Part shown: positions 25,622 to 37,209 of the stretch, piece after piece | Position numbering within the stretch: the first letter of the stretch is position 1 | How the letters are laid out: the number at the start of each line of letters is the position of its first letter | NCBI GenBank assembly: GCA_029931535.1 | Contig: JAQPZY010001675.1 | Coordinates: 7,861,001 to 7,925,000, forward strand | Length of the DNA stretch: 64,000 nt | Direction of reading: 5' to 3' | DNA from: Margaritifera margaritifera | Taxonomy: Eukaryota > Mollusca > Bivalvia > Unionida > Margaritiferidae | Translations under genes and position numbers: made by a program | The notes under the pieces: model-generated | What the model was told of the DNA's origin: nothing | The model's database searches: none | Seen by the model: only the letters and a program-made list of their open reading frames with translations

Positions 25622-25804
25622 GCACTCCCTCATTATAACACTCTCCATGGAAGCCATGGAGTATACTGCTTTATAATGAGACTGCCTTATAATGAAGTAC
25701 AGAATACATGATTTTAGTATTACATAATAACTGGGACCCCTGACCATACCTGTCTTGGAAGAGGAAATGTGTTATAATAAAGGGTGCTATAATGAGGGAG
25801 TGTT
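25622..25804. mobile_element. 183-bp MITE with TIRs
   Basis: Left CACTCCCTCATTATAACAC and reversed right CACTCCCTCATTATAGCAC form TIRs; an inner palindrome (ctccatggaagccatggag) is present. Resembles the ends of the element at 37210-37542. Confidence 0.65.
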
Positions 25805-26007
25805 GTTTATTCAAAGGCTTTGTATAAACAACCAGTGTTCAACAGATAAAATTTAACTCTCTTGTGAACATTGCATTGATTTGTTCAGGACACCTCATCC
25901 CATAACATCAACCCTTTGACTTCTTGATCTTGGTATTAGTTCCAAGGTCCAAAACACTGCAAAATCTTACAGAATTCACAGATAGCTCAAATCTGGAAGT
26001 TTCCGAT

Positions 26008-27025
26008 ATGATTGAATCTGATATACAATATTAGTTACATGTTAGTTTACTTGGGTGTTGGAGTGTTATGAGCAATATAAATGAATCTGATGTACAATAT
26101 TAGTTACATGTTAGTTTACTTGGGTGTTGGAGTGTTATGAGCAATATAAATGAATCTGATGTACAATATTTGTTACATGTTAGTTTACTTGGGTGTATAG
26201 AGTGTTATGACCAATATGAATGAATCTGATGTACAATATTTGTTACGTGTCAGTTTACTTGGGTGTATGGAGTGTTATGACCGATATGATTGAATCTGAT
26301 CTACAATATTAGTAACGTGTTAGTTTACTTGGGTGTATGGAATGTTATGACCGATATGATTGAATCTGATGTACAATATTTGTTACATGTTAGTTTACTT
26401 GGGTGTATGGAATGTTATAACCGATATGATTGAATCTGATGTACAATATTAGTTACGTGTTAGTTTACTGGGATGTTTGGAATGTTATGACCGATATGAA
26501 TGAATCTGATGTACAATATTAGTTACGTTAGTTTACTTGGGTGTATGGAGTGTTATGACCGATATGATTGAATCTGATGTACAATATTAGTTACATGTTA
26601 GTTTACTTGGGTGTATGGAGTGTTATGACCGATATGATTGAATCTGATGTACAATATTAGTTACATGTTAGTTTACTTGGGTGTATGGAGTGTTATGACC
26701 GATATGAATGAATCTGATGTACAATATTAGTTACATGTTAGTTTACTTGGGTGTATGGAGTGTTATGACCAATATGAATGAATCTGATGTACAATATTAG
26801 TTACATGTTAGTTTACTTGGGTGTATGGAGTGTTATGACCGATATGAATGAATCTGATGTACAATATTAGTTACATGTTAGTTTACTTGGGTGTATGGAG
26901 TGTTATGACCGATATGATTGAATCCGATGTACAATATTAGTTACGTGTCAGTTTACTTGGGTGTAGTGTTATGACCGATATATTAGTTACATGTTAGTTT
27001 ATTTGGGTGTATGGAATGTTATGAC
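26008..27025 (+). repeat. 70-bp satellite array, ~15 copies
   Basis: Unit of 70 bp containing tgaatctgatgtacaatatt, agttacatgttagtttactt and gggtgtatggagtgttatga. Period 70 holds through most of the array; the last copies are truncated. Copies are highly similar. Confidence 0.95.
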
Positions 27026-27311
27026 TGTCCTGAACCCAATACACCCTGAGCCTAACTCTTTTGGCCAAAATTTATCATCAGTGTTCATTGTGAATCTCAT
27101 AGCTTCCACTGTTGGCTATGCAGATGATTGTTAAGCAGTTACCTCCCCTGGACCAAAAAAATTCCACTCCACCAAACGACTGATGAATGAGCATTCTAAC
27201 CTTATGGAGGGGAGGGGAATATTACACCGAAGAGAAAAAGTGATAAACCCAGCAAAACAATAGTATGCTCTTCTGAAGGACATACAAACAAATATATGAA
27301 TATATGATCAG

Positions 27312-27417
27312 ACATAATCTTTCATTCTTATTTTCCTCAGCTTGTAGTCCTCAGTAGGAATCTGAATATTCTCCAATGTTGGTAGAATGGAGAGGTTGGC
27401 GTGGGGGGCTATTTCCA
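27312..27417 (-). pseudogene. decayed duplicate of the FHOD linker exon
   Basis: Positions 27312-27383 align without gaps to 28286-28357, covering the 3' part of the preceding FHOD exon plus 6 bp of its intron; I count 9 differences in 72. The translation in the homologous frame is PTLENIQIPTEDYKLRKIRM, compared with PTLENTPCPAEDYKQRKIRM. The donor GAAAGA/GTATGT has become GAAAGA/TTATGT, so the GT is lost, and a TGA follows three codons later. An acceptor-like TTATTATCAG precedes it at 27418, but the phase there (needing two bases) does not match the upstream phase-2 exons. I read it as an abandoned tandem exon duplication. Confidence 0.75.
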
Positions 27418-28291
27418 CTGATAATAAACCACACTATAACTCATTTCTATATATAAATAAAATCATTTCATATATTTGGCTCATAAATGAGAGCTTTTCA
27501 TTTTAACTTTTGAAGCACAGGTTATCTGAGAAGTTGCTTTACCCTTTGTGTATTGCCAGTTATCATGTATCTTACACTGCTTGTAAGTGACATGTTCTAG
27601 TTATGACATTGTTGAAGTTCTTACATCCCAGTAGAATAATGTTTAAAAGAAATACTGAATTTTATATCTTGATAACTGACCCAATTATATTCCTAGAATT
27701 TTGTTTATAAGGTAAGGAGGCATGTCACCAAGAAACTCTACCTCTATGCTCTTCAATTTTTACCATATATTGAAGTCTGATAGCCCAGTACACTACTGTA
27801 TGATATAATGAATGGTTTCATTTTTTTTAAAAACATACCAATAAGAATACTTTACAAAGGATAATAATTGTTAATGACATACAAGAAGATAAAAGAACAG
27901 CCTTGAAGCTAACAGATTCATATTCAAGTGCCTTCTCTGTTTTCTTTGGGCTACTACATTTAAACCAAGGGCTACCATGTGATTTTGAAATTTGCCAGAC
28001 CCTGCTGCAAGATTTTGTAATGTCATGGACCTTACCACTAATGCCTAGTGTCAAAATCAAGAAGAAACTGGCCTGAGCACTAAGGTATCCTCAACTAGGT
28101 TATGATGCAAGTAGTATAAATTTCCAAACCTTGAACACAAAATCTTAACATGGTTAATGCTGATATCACCAATGTAGTTACTCCCAGAAATCTGATGCCT
28201 ATGTCTTGCTGTCTGTTATTACAGAAGAGAAAAACAGGAATAAACTCAGAGAAAGCAGAGAAGATGCACACACATATATAAACAGACATAC

Positions 28292-28450
28292 TCTTTCATT
28301 CTTATTTTCCTCTGCTTGTAGTCCTCAGCAGGACATGGCGTATTCTCCAATGTTGGTGGGAACTTTTCTCTGCGAACTGGCATGACCCCTGTGGAGAATC
28401 GTCGGCTCTTCCTTCCACTCTCATCCTCACTCTTAATGCGGGGAGTTCGC
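28292..28450 (-). CDS. FHOD: FHOD formin exon, basic linker
   Basis: This exon is 159 nt, phase 2-2. It encodes RTPRIKSEDESGRKSRRFS...ENTPCPAEDYKQRKIRMK, a basic Ser-rich segment in the position of the RRDRR-type linker that follows FH3 in FHOD3. RKSRRFS is a plausible basophilic-kinase site (inference). The acceptor is TTGTGTGCAG/GCGAAC and the donor is a strong AAAGA/GTATGT. Reading frame and phase continue perfectly with both neighbours. A decayed copy of its 3' 72 bp lies about 0.97 kb downstream in the next intron (27312-27383). Confidence 0.9.
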
Positions 28451-29052
28451 CTGCACACAAAGATTTTGTTCATAATGTTCTCTCCCACATTTATTAAAAA
28501 GCATAATATTAATATATCACAGAAGTTTCAAATTTAGTATTACATTGTGATTGTAATAAATTTTCATAATCTGCTCTTTGGCAATAAACATGATGTAATT
28601 ATGTGGGTTTCTTTGGGCAAATAAATATGCAAAGCTACATGTGTTTTGTTACAATTTGCCAGAATGAGACTGATATAGACTAGGGATAAACTGAGGATGT
28701 CTGACTGAGATGTATTCATATGCCATATCAAATGAGTTCTTTCCTTGACTAGGAATAAAAAATAGCTACTATTAAGTTGAGATGGAATGATTTATCAAAG
28801 CATAATAAAATAACTATCTTCTAGCTTTGATTATACTACATGGAAACTAAAAGCCTGAATTCTGGACAGATTGCATTATGGTATTTATTTTTTGATTTTA
28901 ACAAAGTAAAACTTCCAGGAGACCAGTCTGAAAAAGTTATGAACAGATGGTCTTTATATACATGTAAATGAAAAATTATTTCTATATTAGGACCTACTGT
29001 GCTTAACCTTTACACAAAGAGAACTGATGTTTGCTAGCTGTATTATTTGTAC
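28451..29052 (-). other. FHOD intron, 602 bp
   Basis: Unremarkable AT-rich intron sequence; nothing further is seen. Confidence 0.6.
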
Positions 29053-29114
29053 CTCAGGCTATCAAGTTGTGCAATTTCCCCATCTTCTTCCCCATCCTCT
29101 GCTTTGAGAGCTGC
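29053..29114 (-). CDS. FHOD: FHOD formin exon, FH3 to linker junction
   Basis: This short exon encodes 20 codons plus two bases: AALKAEDGEEDGEIAQLDSL, then AG completing Arg. The start matches the YE(V/A)AL(R/K)xEDG segment that ends the FH3 domain in FHOD1/FHOD3; the acidic EDGEEDGE stretch begins the linker. The acceptor is TTGTTTCAG/GCAGCT and the donor is CTGAG/GTACAA. Phase runs from 0 to 2 and joins G/CGA of the next exon. Confidence 0.93.
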
Positions 29115-30233
29115 CTGAAACAACAAATGAGAGACAAGCCATAGAATCTTTCGATTTTTGGGGGCTGTGGGTGGGGGTGGGATAGTGGGTGGCAAAGAAA
29201 AGAACCAATGTATTATATTTACAATTTATAATTTCTGTTTATAATTAAAAGACATCCACTGGGTGGACCAACTTTTCTACAATTGTGTTTGTAAGTAATT
29301 TCTGTATGTTTGATATGGACAAGCACAAAGTATGTTAAAAACAATTAGCCCTGACTTAAATTAAAAATGGTACAAACCTGTCAGCTGATAAGCAAGGGAA
29401 CTAACTATGTAAAAACAAAAATGGTCATGGCCTGCATGTGCAGTCTAAGGTCAAACCACTGCTGTAACCCTGTGTTTATGCACTACTTTATCTGTCAAGC
29501 TCATGACCCTGACCCAAGCTCAAAGGGTAAGTGATTGGATTCCATTGCAGGATGAACTGTTTTTGCTTTCTAAGTATAAACAGAATCCAAAAAAGGGTTC
29601 AATCAATCATACGAGCAAATAAAGAACATCAACCAAAACATAACAAAACTGTTGACAATAATGCTGTTATTACAATAGAAGACCCATGTAGGCCTGAGAT
29701 GGCTCACGTGGATGGCACCTGAAAAACTGCCAAATGCTACAGCAGTTGGCCACAAATTTGGGTCAGTAGAACGCTTTCTGCATAAGTTTCTTCCAATGCT
29801 GCTTATTGCATATTTTATAAAAACAACAGTTTCAATGTTTCTCTAACTTTTTATTTATCTTCACCCATACCTGATGGTACATAAGCATCATTTGTCCGAT
29901 ACTGAATGGTCTTTATGCCAGGTGCTTTCTTCCAAAGTTGGTCAAATTCTGTCGAGTGGGTCTTTCTAGAAATTTTTTTTCAAATGTTTCTCCAATTATA
30001 GTAACAGCAGCCATATTTAATGGCAGATTAGCATCACCTGTAATAAATTGTAGAGTCCTTTTTGCAATGGACTGGCATCTCATCCAGTGTACTCATTCGT
30101 TTCATGCTAAAGAATGCAGGATAACCTTCAAACTCGTGAACCACAAGTAGGTTTGGGAAGAATATGATTTTAACTTTAATACAGACAGACCAAATATGTA
30201 GCATTTCATCTGGGTGTCAGCTTCAAGTGTTAC
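29115..30233 (-). other. FHOD intron, 1.1 kb
   Basis: A G-rich run (gggggctgtgggtgggggtgg) lies just above the exon at 29114. The block aatggactggcatctcatcc near 30067-30110 resembles the conserved part of widespread SINEs on the minus strand, but no full element can be delimited. Confidence 0.5.
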
Positions 30234-30377
30234 CTCGAATATCTGGAACTGTGCGAGGAGGTCAAGATCGGCGCCTTTTTTGTTCATTTGCCGCTGTGTG
30301 ATCCGCTCCATACCCAGCTCTTCTAGAGCATCTGTCACATCATAGAATGTTTCTTGGTCTGGTATGGCACTCAGCAC
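30234..30377 (-). CDS. FHOD: FHOD formin exon, end of FH3
   Basis: This is a 144-nt phase 0-0 exon encoding 48 codons: VLSAIPDQETFYDVTDALEE...MNKKGADLDLLAQFQIFE. It corresponds to the LPDQDTFYDVTD...KKGTDLDLVEQFNIYE segment of FHOD proteins, the last helices of FH3. The acceptor is TTTTTCAG/GTGCTG and the donor is GAG/GTAACA. Because it is symmetric, skipping would keep frame but would remove conserved core, so it is probably constitutive. Confidence 0.95.
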
Positions 30378-31530
30378 CTGAAAAACAGATGACAATCAAT
30401 GTCTACTGTGCACTTATTTTTGGGGTGTGTTTTTTGTGATTTTGCAAACAAACAAACAAGTTCTGCAGGTACTTAAATTAGTGGATTTGCCTCTGACAAA
30501 AATGGTGGCATTCATGACAATGACAGTTTACATTTAGTTTTGTGTTTTGTCTGTGCTCCAAAATAATCTTTCTCAACAGGCTAAAGACAATTTTCTTTTT
30601 AAAACTCACTTATCCCATGTAACATTCTACTTGTCCTGAAGAGTTTTTGTCTACAATCTTCGAAACAAAGCAGTCCCCTTGGGCAAGTAGTATCCTGAGA
30701 AAGAGGGGCACATGGAAGACTTGGGCAGACACTGGCCTATCCTAGCTTTGAAGCGCTGTAGTAACCACAGAATCCAAGAAAATGAGCAACTCATAAATGA
30801 AAGTAAATCCAAAATATCCAAAGGCCCTCTTCCAGTCTCAAACTGAATTAAGTCAGTACCACCAGCTTAAGTCAGTACCACCAGCAGCTACACCTGTTGT
30901 TGTGATAGCTGCCTGGTCACAAAGACTGTTTAGAAGCTACATTTACTTTGGAAGAAAACCACCTCTTAAAGTGGCAATGTTTCCAGTTAGCTTGCGAATT
31001 TTCCAAACAGGTTGTCACCATCTAGCACGATACTTTGCCCATCCTGCTGCTGGCATACACAACCAAGCACCAAACAATGTGATGGTCTAAAAAAGTTTCT
31101 CACTTGAATATGTATAAATCAATTAATTTACCTACCTATTTAAGGGAAAACCACAGACCACTAATGCCTGCTCAACCAACCGTCATACACACCCGTGCAC
31201 CAAAGATAATGATGTCTTCAATTTTCGTTGATGTGTTTTCATAATTTTTTCCAAATATCAATATTTCATTGTTTCTTTGGCTACACGACATTCCATTCTT
31301 TTTTAACAAACTTAATTTCATTCACTGCTGAATGAGAATCACCTCATGTATGTGTGCTTCCACAGCAGTAAAATAGTAAGTATTTCTGCACGCTGTTCAG
31401 GTTGCATTCATAAAATGAATAATATGCAAAATGTTCAATAAAATGTTGAAATAATTTTTTTCTTCAACTGTGTTATTCCTATAACATAACAGAATATTTA
31501 ATATGCTTCTTTCTAAACATATAATTAGAA

Positions 31531-31656
31531 GGTTATTGACTAATTATTAAAAAATATTGGACCCTCGTTCATGTGGCATAGAATACCCTTGAAAGCTCGG
31601 TCATCCTGTGTCATATGATCTAGGGCCCAATATTTTTCAATACTAGTTAATAACCC
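31531..31656. repeat. 126-bp inverted repeat
   Basis: Left aggttattgactaattatta / aaaaatattggaccct pairs with the reversed right end gggttattaactagtattga / aaaatattgggcccta. Arms of ~36 bp with a few mismatches; foldback remnant. Confidence 0.65.
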
Positions 31657-32269
31657 ATACATATTACTCCCTGTTTATGCTCTGCAGTAGTGCAAAGTCA
31701 TAGTTATCAACAAAAGTTGCAATGAATAGAGGGCTTATTTCATTTATTTTTTCCTCTGTCTTTTAGAGAATGACTGAAATGTTTTTTTCTGGAGAGCTTC
31801 TTTACCCATGAAATCAAACAGTTTACTCCCAAACTGGGTTCAGGCAGTTTTATACCTGCTGAATTGATTATATCAAGTACATTACAAGGTCAATACGCAT
31901 GTATGAATTTTAGGTACAGTATTGCTGTACTCATACAAATTTGTTTTAAAGAACTTATGTGGCTTTTTTGCATAATTAAAATTTTGATGTAGGCTGGAGT
32001 TTTGTAGTCTGTAATGCCTGATTCATTGGCAAAGTAAAATATGACATATACCAGGTCTAAAAATAACTAGCAAGTCTGCATTGAATGATTGTTTCTAGCT
32101 GTTTGCAGTGTTGCACTAGCTGAGGACAACCTGCTAGGGTAACATACAAGCTAAACGGAAACAATGTTTCTTTGTGAGACTGTTTTCTTCTCAAGCTTCA
32201 AAACAGGCCATTTACATGACCGAGCATCCATCTTGACAATGGATGTCTAGTTAAACAAAAGTTCTGCAG

Positions 32270-33000
32270 AACCCGCTGTCTCACCCACATTCGTATGCTT
32301 GTCAGTATAACCCTGTATCTTTCATAAACTTTCACACAAAATTTTAACACAGCCATGATGCAACAAGTTTGTCTGCTTAAGTAGGCAAAACAGGCATGAC
32401 ATGAACTACCTGCATATCAACATGCAAACTTCAGACCTACAGTAATATTTTCCAAAAGTTTCAGTTGAATACAGCAACTGATCTTGAAGATATGTGACTT
32501 TCAACACTTTTAACACAAAACTTTAACACTTATACTACAATGAAACATGTTTTCTGATTATGCAAGTGAGACAGGCCAGACAGGAACTTCTAGTGTCTCA
32601 GTGTATAACCTTGGACCTGTGGTAACATTATACCAAAGTTTCAGCTGAATGCTGAAGCAGGAGAGACAGGCATGACAGGAACTCCAAGCATATCAGCCAT
32701 AAACTTTAGACCAATAGTAATATTATCCTAAATTTTCTGCTGAACACAGTTTCTGATATAGAAGATACGTGACTTTCAAAAACTGTAATGCAAAACTTAA
32801 AATTTTTTCTCCGTGATACAACAAACTTTCTTGTGCAGGTGACACAAGCAGGTGAGACTGACTTTTAGCATATCACAGCATATACTTTACATCTATAAAG
32901 ATATTATCCCAAATGTTAATTTGAATGCATCAAGTGATGCAGAAAATATGTGAATTTTAAGAACTTTAACACAAAACTAAAAACTGTTGATGAAGATGCC
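32270..33000 (+). repeat. diverged ~180-bp tandem repeat, ~4 copies
   Basis: Blocks such as tttaacacaaaactttaaca, caggcatgacaggaactcc and ccaaaagtttcagttgaata recur about every 180 bp, with one partial copy. Style matches the internal units of the families at 14-17 kb, but no head or tail was delimited. Confidence 0.6.
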
Positions 33001-33375
33001 AGCTGCTGCTGGCAGAAAAGCAACTACTATGTTGCACCACACTGATGAGACACTACCTAATTTAATGTCAAAGGAGTCCAAAAGTTCTTCAGAATCATTT
33101 CACTTTGCTCATTTGTGGTTTAATGGAATAAGATCAGTGATTTTCCTCATGTGATGAATATAGTTTTACATCTGTACTCATTCTAAATGAAACTTACGAA
33201 ACTTGTGTAACTAGAATTATGTGTTAGTAAAAGATGCATTCCTGCACATCCCATTTTGACTTCACCTTGAGGATAACGACTGCACCAAGGGCATTTGTCA
33301 GTTGGGTATGTAGATGTCTTTTCAAGCTCAGCAAGTAATATACTGGGTGGGGGCTCTTAACAGTTTTTCAATTTC

Positions 33376-33590
33376 AAGTATATACCAGGTGGCAGATCAT
33401 GATAGTTTTCAAGCTCTGTAAAGTATATACCAGGTGGCAGATCATGATAGTTTTCAAGCTCTGTAAACTATATACCAGGTGGCAGATCATGATAGTTTTC
33501 AAGCTCTGTAAAGTATATACAGGGTGGGGAATCATGATAGTTTTCAAGCTCTGTCAAGTATATACAGGGTGGGGAATCTTGATTGTTTTC
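33376..33590 (+). repeat. 45-bp minisatellite, 5 copies
   Basis: Period 45 (33379, 33424, 33469...), unit tatataccaggtggcagatc followed by atgatagttttcaagctctg. Because 45 is a multiple of three, one frame stays open and repeats every 15 residues; this is not a gene. Confidence 0.92.
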
Positions 33591-33925
33591 AAGCTACAAC
33601 CTGGATCTAAGTCCCCTGGAGGGTAAGTATGAACCCCAGGGCCAATGTCAGTTGCACATATAAATTTATCTCTTTATGCCCAGTAAATATATATATGGTT
33701 ATATGGTGGGGATCTCAGTAGTTTCTAAGTTATGACCCAAGGGCTAAATCCTTTGGGGTTGGGGCAGTCAACAGGGGCAACATCAGTTGCATGTACAAAT
33801 TTGTCTTTTCCTGCCCAGTAAGTGTATATGTGGTTATAGGATGGGGATCTCAATGGTTTATATGTTATGACCCAGGGGTTAAGTCAATGGGATAGAGAAA
33901 GACCCCGGGGTATCACCCTGGGGTC
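33590..33925 (+). repeat. ~150-bp dispersed tandem unit, ~2 copies
   Basis: Repeated blocks ccagggg/ccaatgtcagttgca, tgcccagtaa, gtggttata, ggatctcaatagttt and gttatgacccaggggctaa. The same family occurs at 56990-57400. Confidence 0.7.
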
Positions 33926-34424
33926 CCAGTATGATGTGTTTACATTTGTGTCATTTGTCACACATGTTAATTCTCAGACATGCGAGACATACAATTCTGG
34001 AGTTATTTGAAATTAATTAAACATACACCCCACATCTCAAGCCCCAAACACAGGGGCATGATCAAAATACCTGAAGCATTGGCACAATCTACATTCATAA
34101 GACTATAATTGACCCAAGTTCATGTGTCTAGCTTTAATGGTGTAGTAGGAGTTCATACACTACACACACACACACATACATTTGAATGCAGATGGGCTGA
34201 GAAATGATTTAAAAATTCTACCAAACTATGACTCACTTGCAAATTGTATCATGATCTGCTGTATATGAATTTTTAAAAACATTAACACAGCACCTAACCA
34301 ATGTTAATGACAACAACATGCCACAGCCATGGCTACAGTCACTGCTGGAGGGTGATCCCTTTGTCTTAACTATGTTTTGCAGGCGAGACAAAAAAGTGAC
34401 AAGTGACATTAGTGACTGACTCAC

Positions 34425-34519
34425 CTTGTTGATGAGTGTCATGGCATAGACAAGCAGCTCTGTGTCACCACCTTCTTTCTCATCCAATATTGTCATGATG
34501 TTTACCCATGGCTTCTGGC
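34425..34519 (-). CDS. FHOD: FHOD formin exon, FH3 region
   Basis: This exon completes a Gly codon (G/GC) and then encodes 31 codons, QKPWVNIMTILDEKEGGDTE...LVYAMTLINK. The motif TELLVYAMTLINK is essentially invariant in FHOD1/FHOD3, where the vertebrate text is also preceded by KRG-VKPW. The acceptor is AATTTTCAG/GCC and the donor is a perfect AAG/GTGAGT. It ends in phase 0. A five-copy 68-bp minisatellite begins 49 bp upstream of the exon. Confidence 0.95.
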
Positions 34520-34567
34520 CTGAAAATTAGTATATGTATTTTTTTTACTTGTCCATATTAAACCTGA

Positions 34568-34893
34568 ATGTTGTACAGCACTGTAATGGATAGGTATTGA
34601 CTTTGACCTCAACAAGAGTCACAACTAAATACTGAATGTTGTACGGCATTGTAATGGATAGGTATTGACTTGGTCCTCAACAAGAGTCACTACTAAACAC
34701 TCAATATTGTACAGCACTGTAATGGGTCGGTATTGATTTGGACCTCAACAAGAGTCACTACTAAACACTCAATGTTGTACAGCATTGTAATGGATAGGTA
34801 TTCACATGGACCTCAAAAAGAGTCACTACTAAACACTTAATGTTGTACAGCACTGTAATGGGTAGGTATTGACTTGAACCTCAACACGAGTCC
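34568..34893 (+). repeat. 68-bp minisatellite, 5 copies
   Basis: Period 68 (34571, 34639, 34707, 34775, 34843), unit ttgtacagcactgtaatgga / taggtattgacttggacctc / aacaagagtcactactaaac. It begins 49 bp upstream of the acceptor of the FHOD exon 34425-34519. Confidence 0.93.
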
Positions 34894-35785
34894 TTTTTTT
34901 GCTATCAATTAACCCATGAAAGTGATTTGTAAAATAAAAGAAGATGCCATATCCAGTGAATGATGAGAGGAACTGTGTAAAATTATTCAACCTTTGGAAA
35001 GCAAGATGAAGATTTTAATTCTTGAGAACAATCAAGCTCAATTTCTCCTGATTCAGTGAATATCTCAAAATGCGTATCAATATTCCTGAGGTCAATGTTC
35101 CCTCTTAAAAACAGCGAACCATAAGAGTGACCTGCATTACATGTCAGGGGGCCTTATACTAAGGGATGTTCCAACATGGCTATTTCCTGATAGTACACTA
35201 AAACAGAAAAACTGAGTATTTAATGACACAAAATAACATTATAATTAGTTCTCATAAGCCAACAACTAACATAAAATGAAATAAAACAGGTAGAAATGAT
35301 AAAACAAAATTTGAATAATTTAATGGGATCGATGACCATACCCACATTGTAAGAGAAGAAGCAGTATAGTGAAGGGCTTTATGGTGAGTGACCTGTGTGT
35401 GTATGTGTGTGTGTGTCTTTTTTTTTGCTACAGTGACCTCCTCTTCAGGCACCCCTCAAAACAGGCTGACCCCTGATCAGAGGCCACCTTGCCCCATACT
35501 AAAATAATATATTGTTATGATTTTGTCACCCTCTACATAGGCCAGTCCTTTTATAGGGCCAGCTTTCAATTGCAGAATTGGTGGCCTTAAAATAAGAGGG
35601 AACTACTGTACTAGTTTTTACACATTTAGTAAAGGACCTGAGCAAGCAATAACTTTCTAAAGAGCCTGAAGGTTCTGTTATATTTAATTAACATAAAAAC
35701 AACAAATATTTTAGGCTTTTTAATATAGCAATACTATTTTAAGGCGTTAGTAACTTTTAAGTTTGCTAGGCAATGAGGTTATTGG

Positions 35786-36868
35786 TAGGGGTGAAATGAC
35801 TGATCGATATATCAATGCATCAATAATTTTGCCATATCGATACACATATTGATACAAGAGGTGAAGAATCAATACAAAACAATACTTACATTACAAGTTC
35901 AGCAGTCATGAATAATTATTGGTCATTTTATTTTTTTTTCTTTAAATTGAGATTTCATCTGAGACAGCCGTCTCTGGCACAGGCACTCATTTTTGGCAGC
36001 AAAAAAGACATATGACAACACCCACTCGCCTTCTATTAATACAAGGCGAAGTGGTTTGAAATTGGGCCCCCCCCCCTCGTCAAATGAATGCTAATTATTT
36101 AATCCCGTCAGCATGTTGGGCATAAAGGAGAGGTTCTTGATTTGTTCCCCATGTATCATGAAGTACTTTATTCATCATTTAACAACCACTTTTACGCAAA
36201 GTTTTTCTGTTGCTTCATATTGAATAGGAGGCAGATTTCAAACCGCACGAGTCTGTCACCTTGTGTACATATGTAAAGTTTTTATAGAAGGGGAATGCCT
36301 GCGGCCGTGGCAGTTGTTTTGCATCTTGAGGAGTAAATTGTGATGGATTTGGTTGTTAGTCATCTCCACTACCACACAAGGACTTATTCCAGATGAGATT
36401 TTCCTTGCACGAGGAAACTGCACTATTCTGTTTAGAAGATAACACCGTAATGTCTTTAAACTTTAAGTGAAAACATGAAACTGGTAATAATATGTTTTTA
36501 AAGTATTCATTCAGTGCAAAACAAAGGGCGTGGTAGCGAAGATGAATCATGCATCCAATCAAGTAGAGCAGCCTGAAATAGCCTAAAAGGTTGAATTAAA
36601 AACACTGACAACTAACAGGTAGTCTGTTATCTTGTCATGGATGAGAATGGCATATGAATAGATGCTACATCTCTGACTGGCTGTAATCTGCATACAGGAA
36701 ATATAACCAATATGTCAACACGCATACAATGCACCACCCTACCACTGACGGACCTTCTAAAGATGAAAAGACCATCAAGTTGATATGTGTATCGATAATG
36801 CATCGTATCGTAGGCTGTGTATCGTGAATCGTATTGATACGTGGCACAGGTGTATCGTTTCACCTCTA
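35786..36868. mobile_element. hAT-like non-autonomous transposon with 8-bp target duplication
   Basis: Flanked by a perfect 8-bp duplication GTTATTGG (35778-35785 and 36869-36876). The ends TAGGGGTGAAA and, reversed, TAGAGGTGAAACGATACACC form short TIRs; subterminal cgatatatcaatgcatcaat and tatcgataatgcatcgtatc are rich in palindromic ATCGAT words. 8-bp duplication plus such ends fit hAT. 1083 bp, no transposase frame, with gggccccccccc inside. Confidence 0.88.
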
Positions 36869-37034
36869 GTTATTGGTGTGCATCTTTTCAGAATCAAGTG
36901 GAGTTTTTTTAAAATGACAGTCATTAATTATAGAAACACCCAAACAGCTAAAACTAGAGAAGCTAAAATTCATAAATTGTTCGCTTTTGTTTCTTCATAT
37001 ATTTGCCTTATCATTGTAAACACATTCCACCTAC

Positions 37035-37146
37035 CCCTCTTTTTGTCCACTTTATTTACTGCCTTGATAAGAAGTTGTGTATTGCTCTCTGTGTATTCCA
37101 CAAACACCAGCAACAGTTTCAAAGCAGTCTTGACCACTAGCCGGAA
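37035..37146 (-). CDS. FHOD: FHOD formin exon, FH3 region
   Basis: This exon encodes 37 codons plus one base: [20 protein letters not shown]...NKVDKKR, then G. The [13 protein letters not shown] core is diagnostic of FHOD FH3. The acceptor is ATTTTCCAG/TTCCGG and the donor is AGGG/GTAGGT, a weaker variant of GTAAGT. It starts in phase 0 and ends in phase 1. The exon is closely framed by two transposons: a TA-flanked TIR element ends 63 bp upstream of its acceptor (37210-37542) and a hAT-like element ends 166 bp beyond its donor (35786-36868). Confidence 0.95.
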
Positions 37147-37209
37147 CTGGAAAATAAAAAGAAGACCACTGTGAAAATCTGAAAATGATAAGTTTATGAC
37201 ATCTTATTA

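Larger units (their letters stand above)
22041..28291 (-). other. FHOD intron, 6.3 kb
   Basis: Contains a 64-bp minisatellite (23353-23544), twin-hairpin element copy B, a MITE (25622-25804), a 70-bp satellite array (26008-27025) and the decayed exon copy at 27312-27417. No live exon was recognised; 22.1-23.3 and 24.7-25.6 kb show nothing specific. Confidence 0.6.
30378..34424 (-). other. FHOD intron, 4.0 kb
   Basis: Contains a small inverted repeat (31531-31656), ~180-bp diverged tandem units (32270-33000), a 45-bp minisatellite and a ~150-bp repeat family (33.4-33.9 kb), and a short (CA)n at 34163-34178. The stretch 30.4-31.5 kb shows nothing specific. Confidence 0.6.
34520..37034 (-). other. 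FHOD intron, 2.5 kb
   Basis: Besides the 68-bp minisatellite and the hAT-like element (35786-36868), it holds a (GT)n microsatellite at 35395-35417. The remaining sequence, 34.9-35.4 and 35.42-35.78 kb, is unremarkable. Confidence 0.6.

Noticed and set aside
33399..33626. Plus-strand frame with MIVFKLCK(V/L)YT repeats
   Set aside because: Produced by the 45-bp minisatellite.
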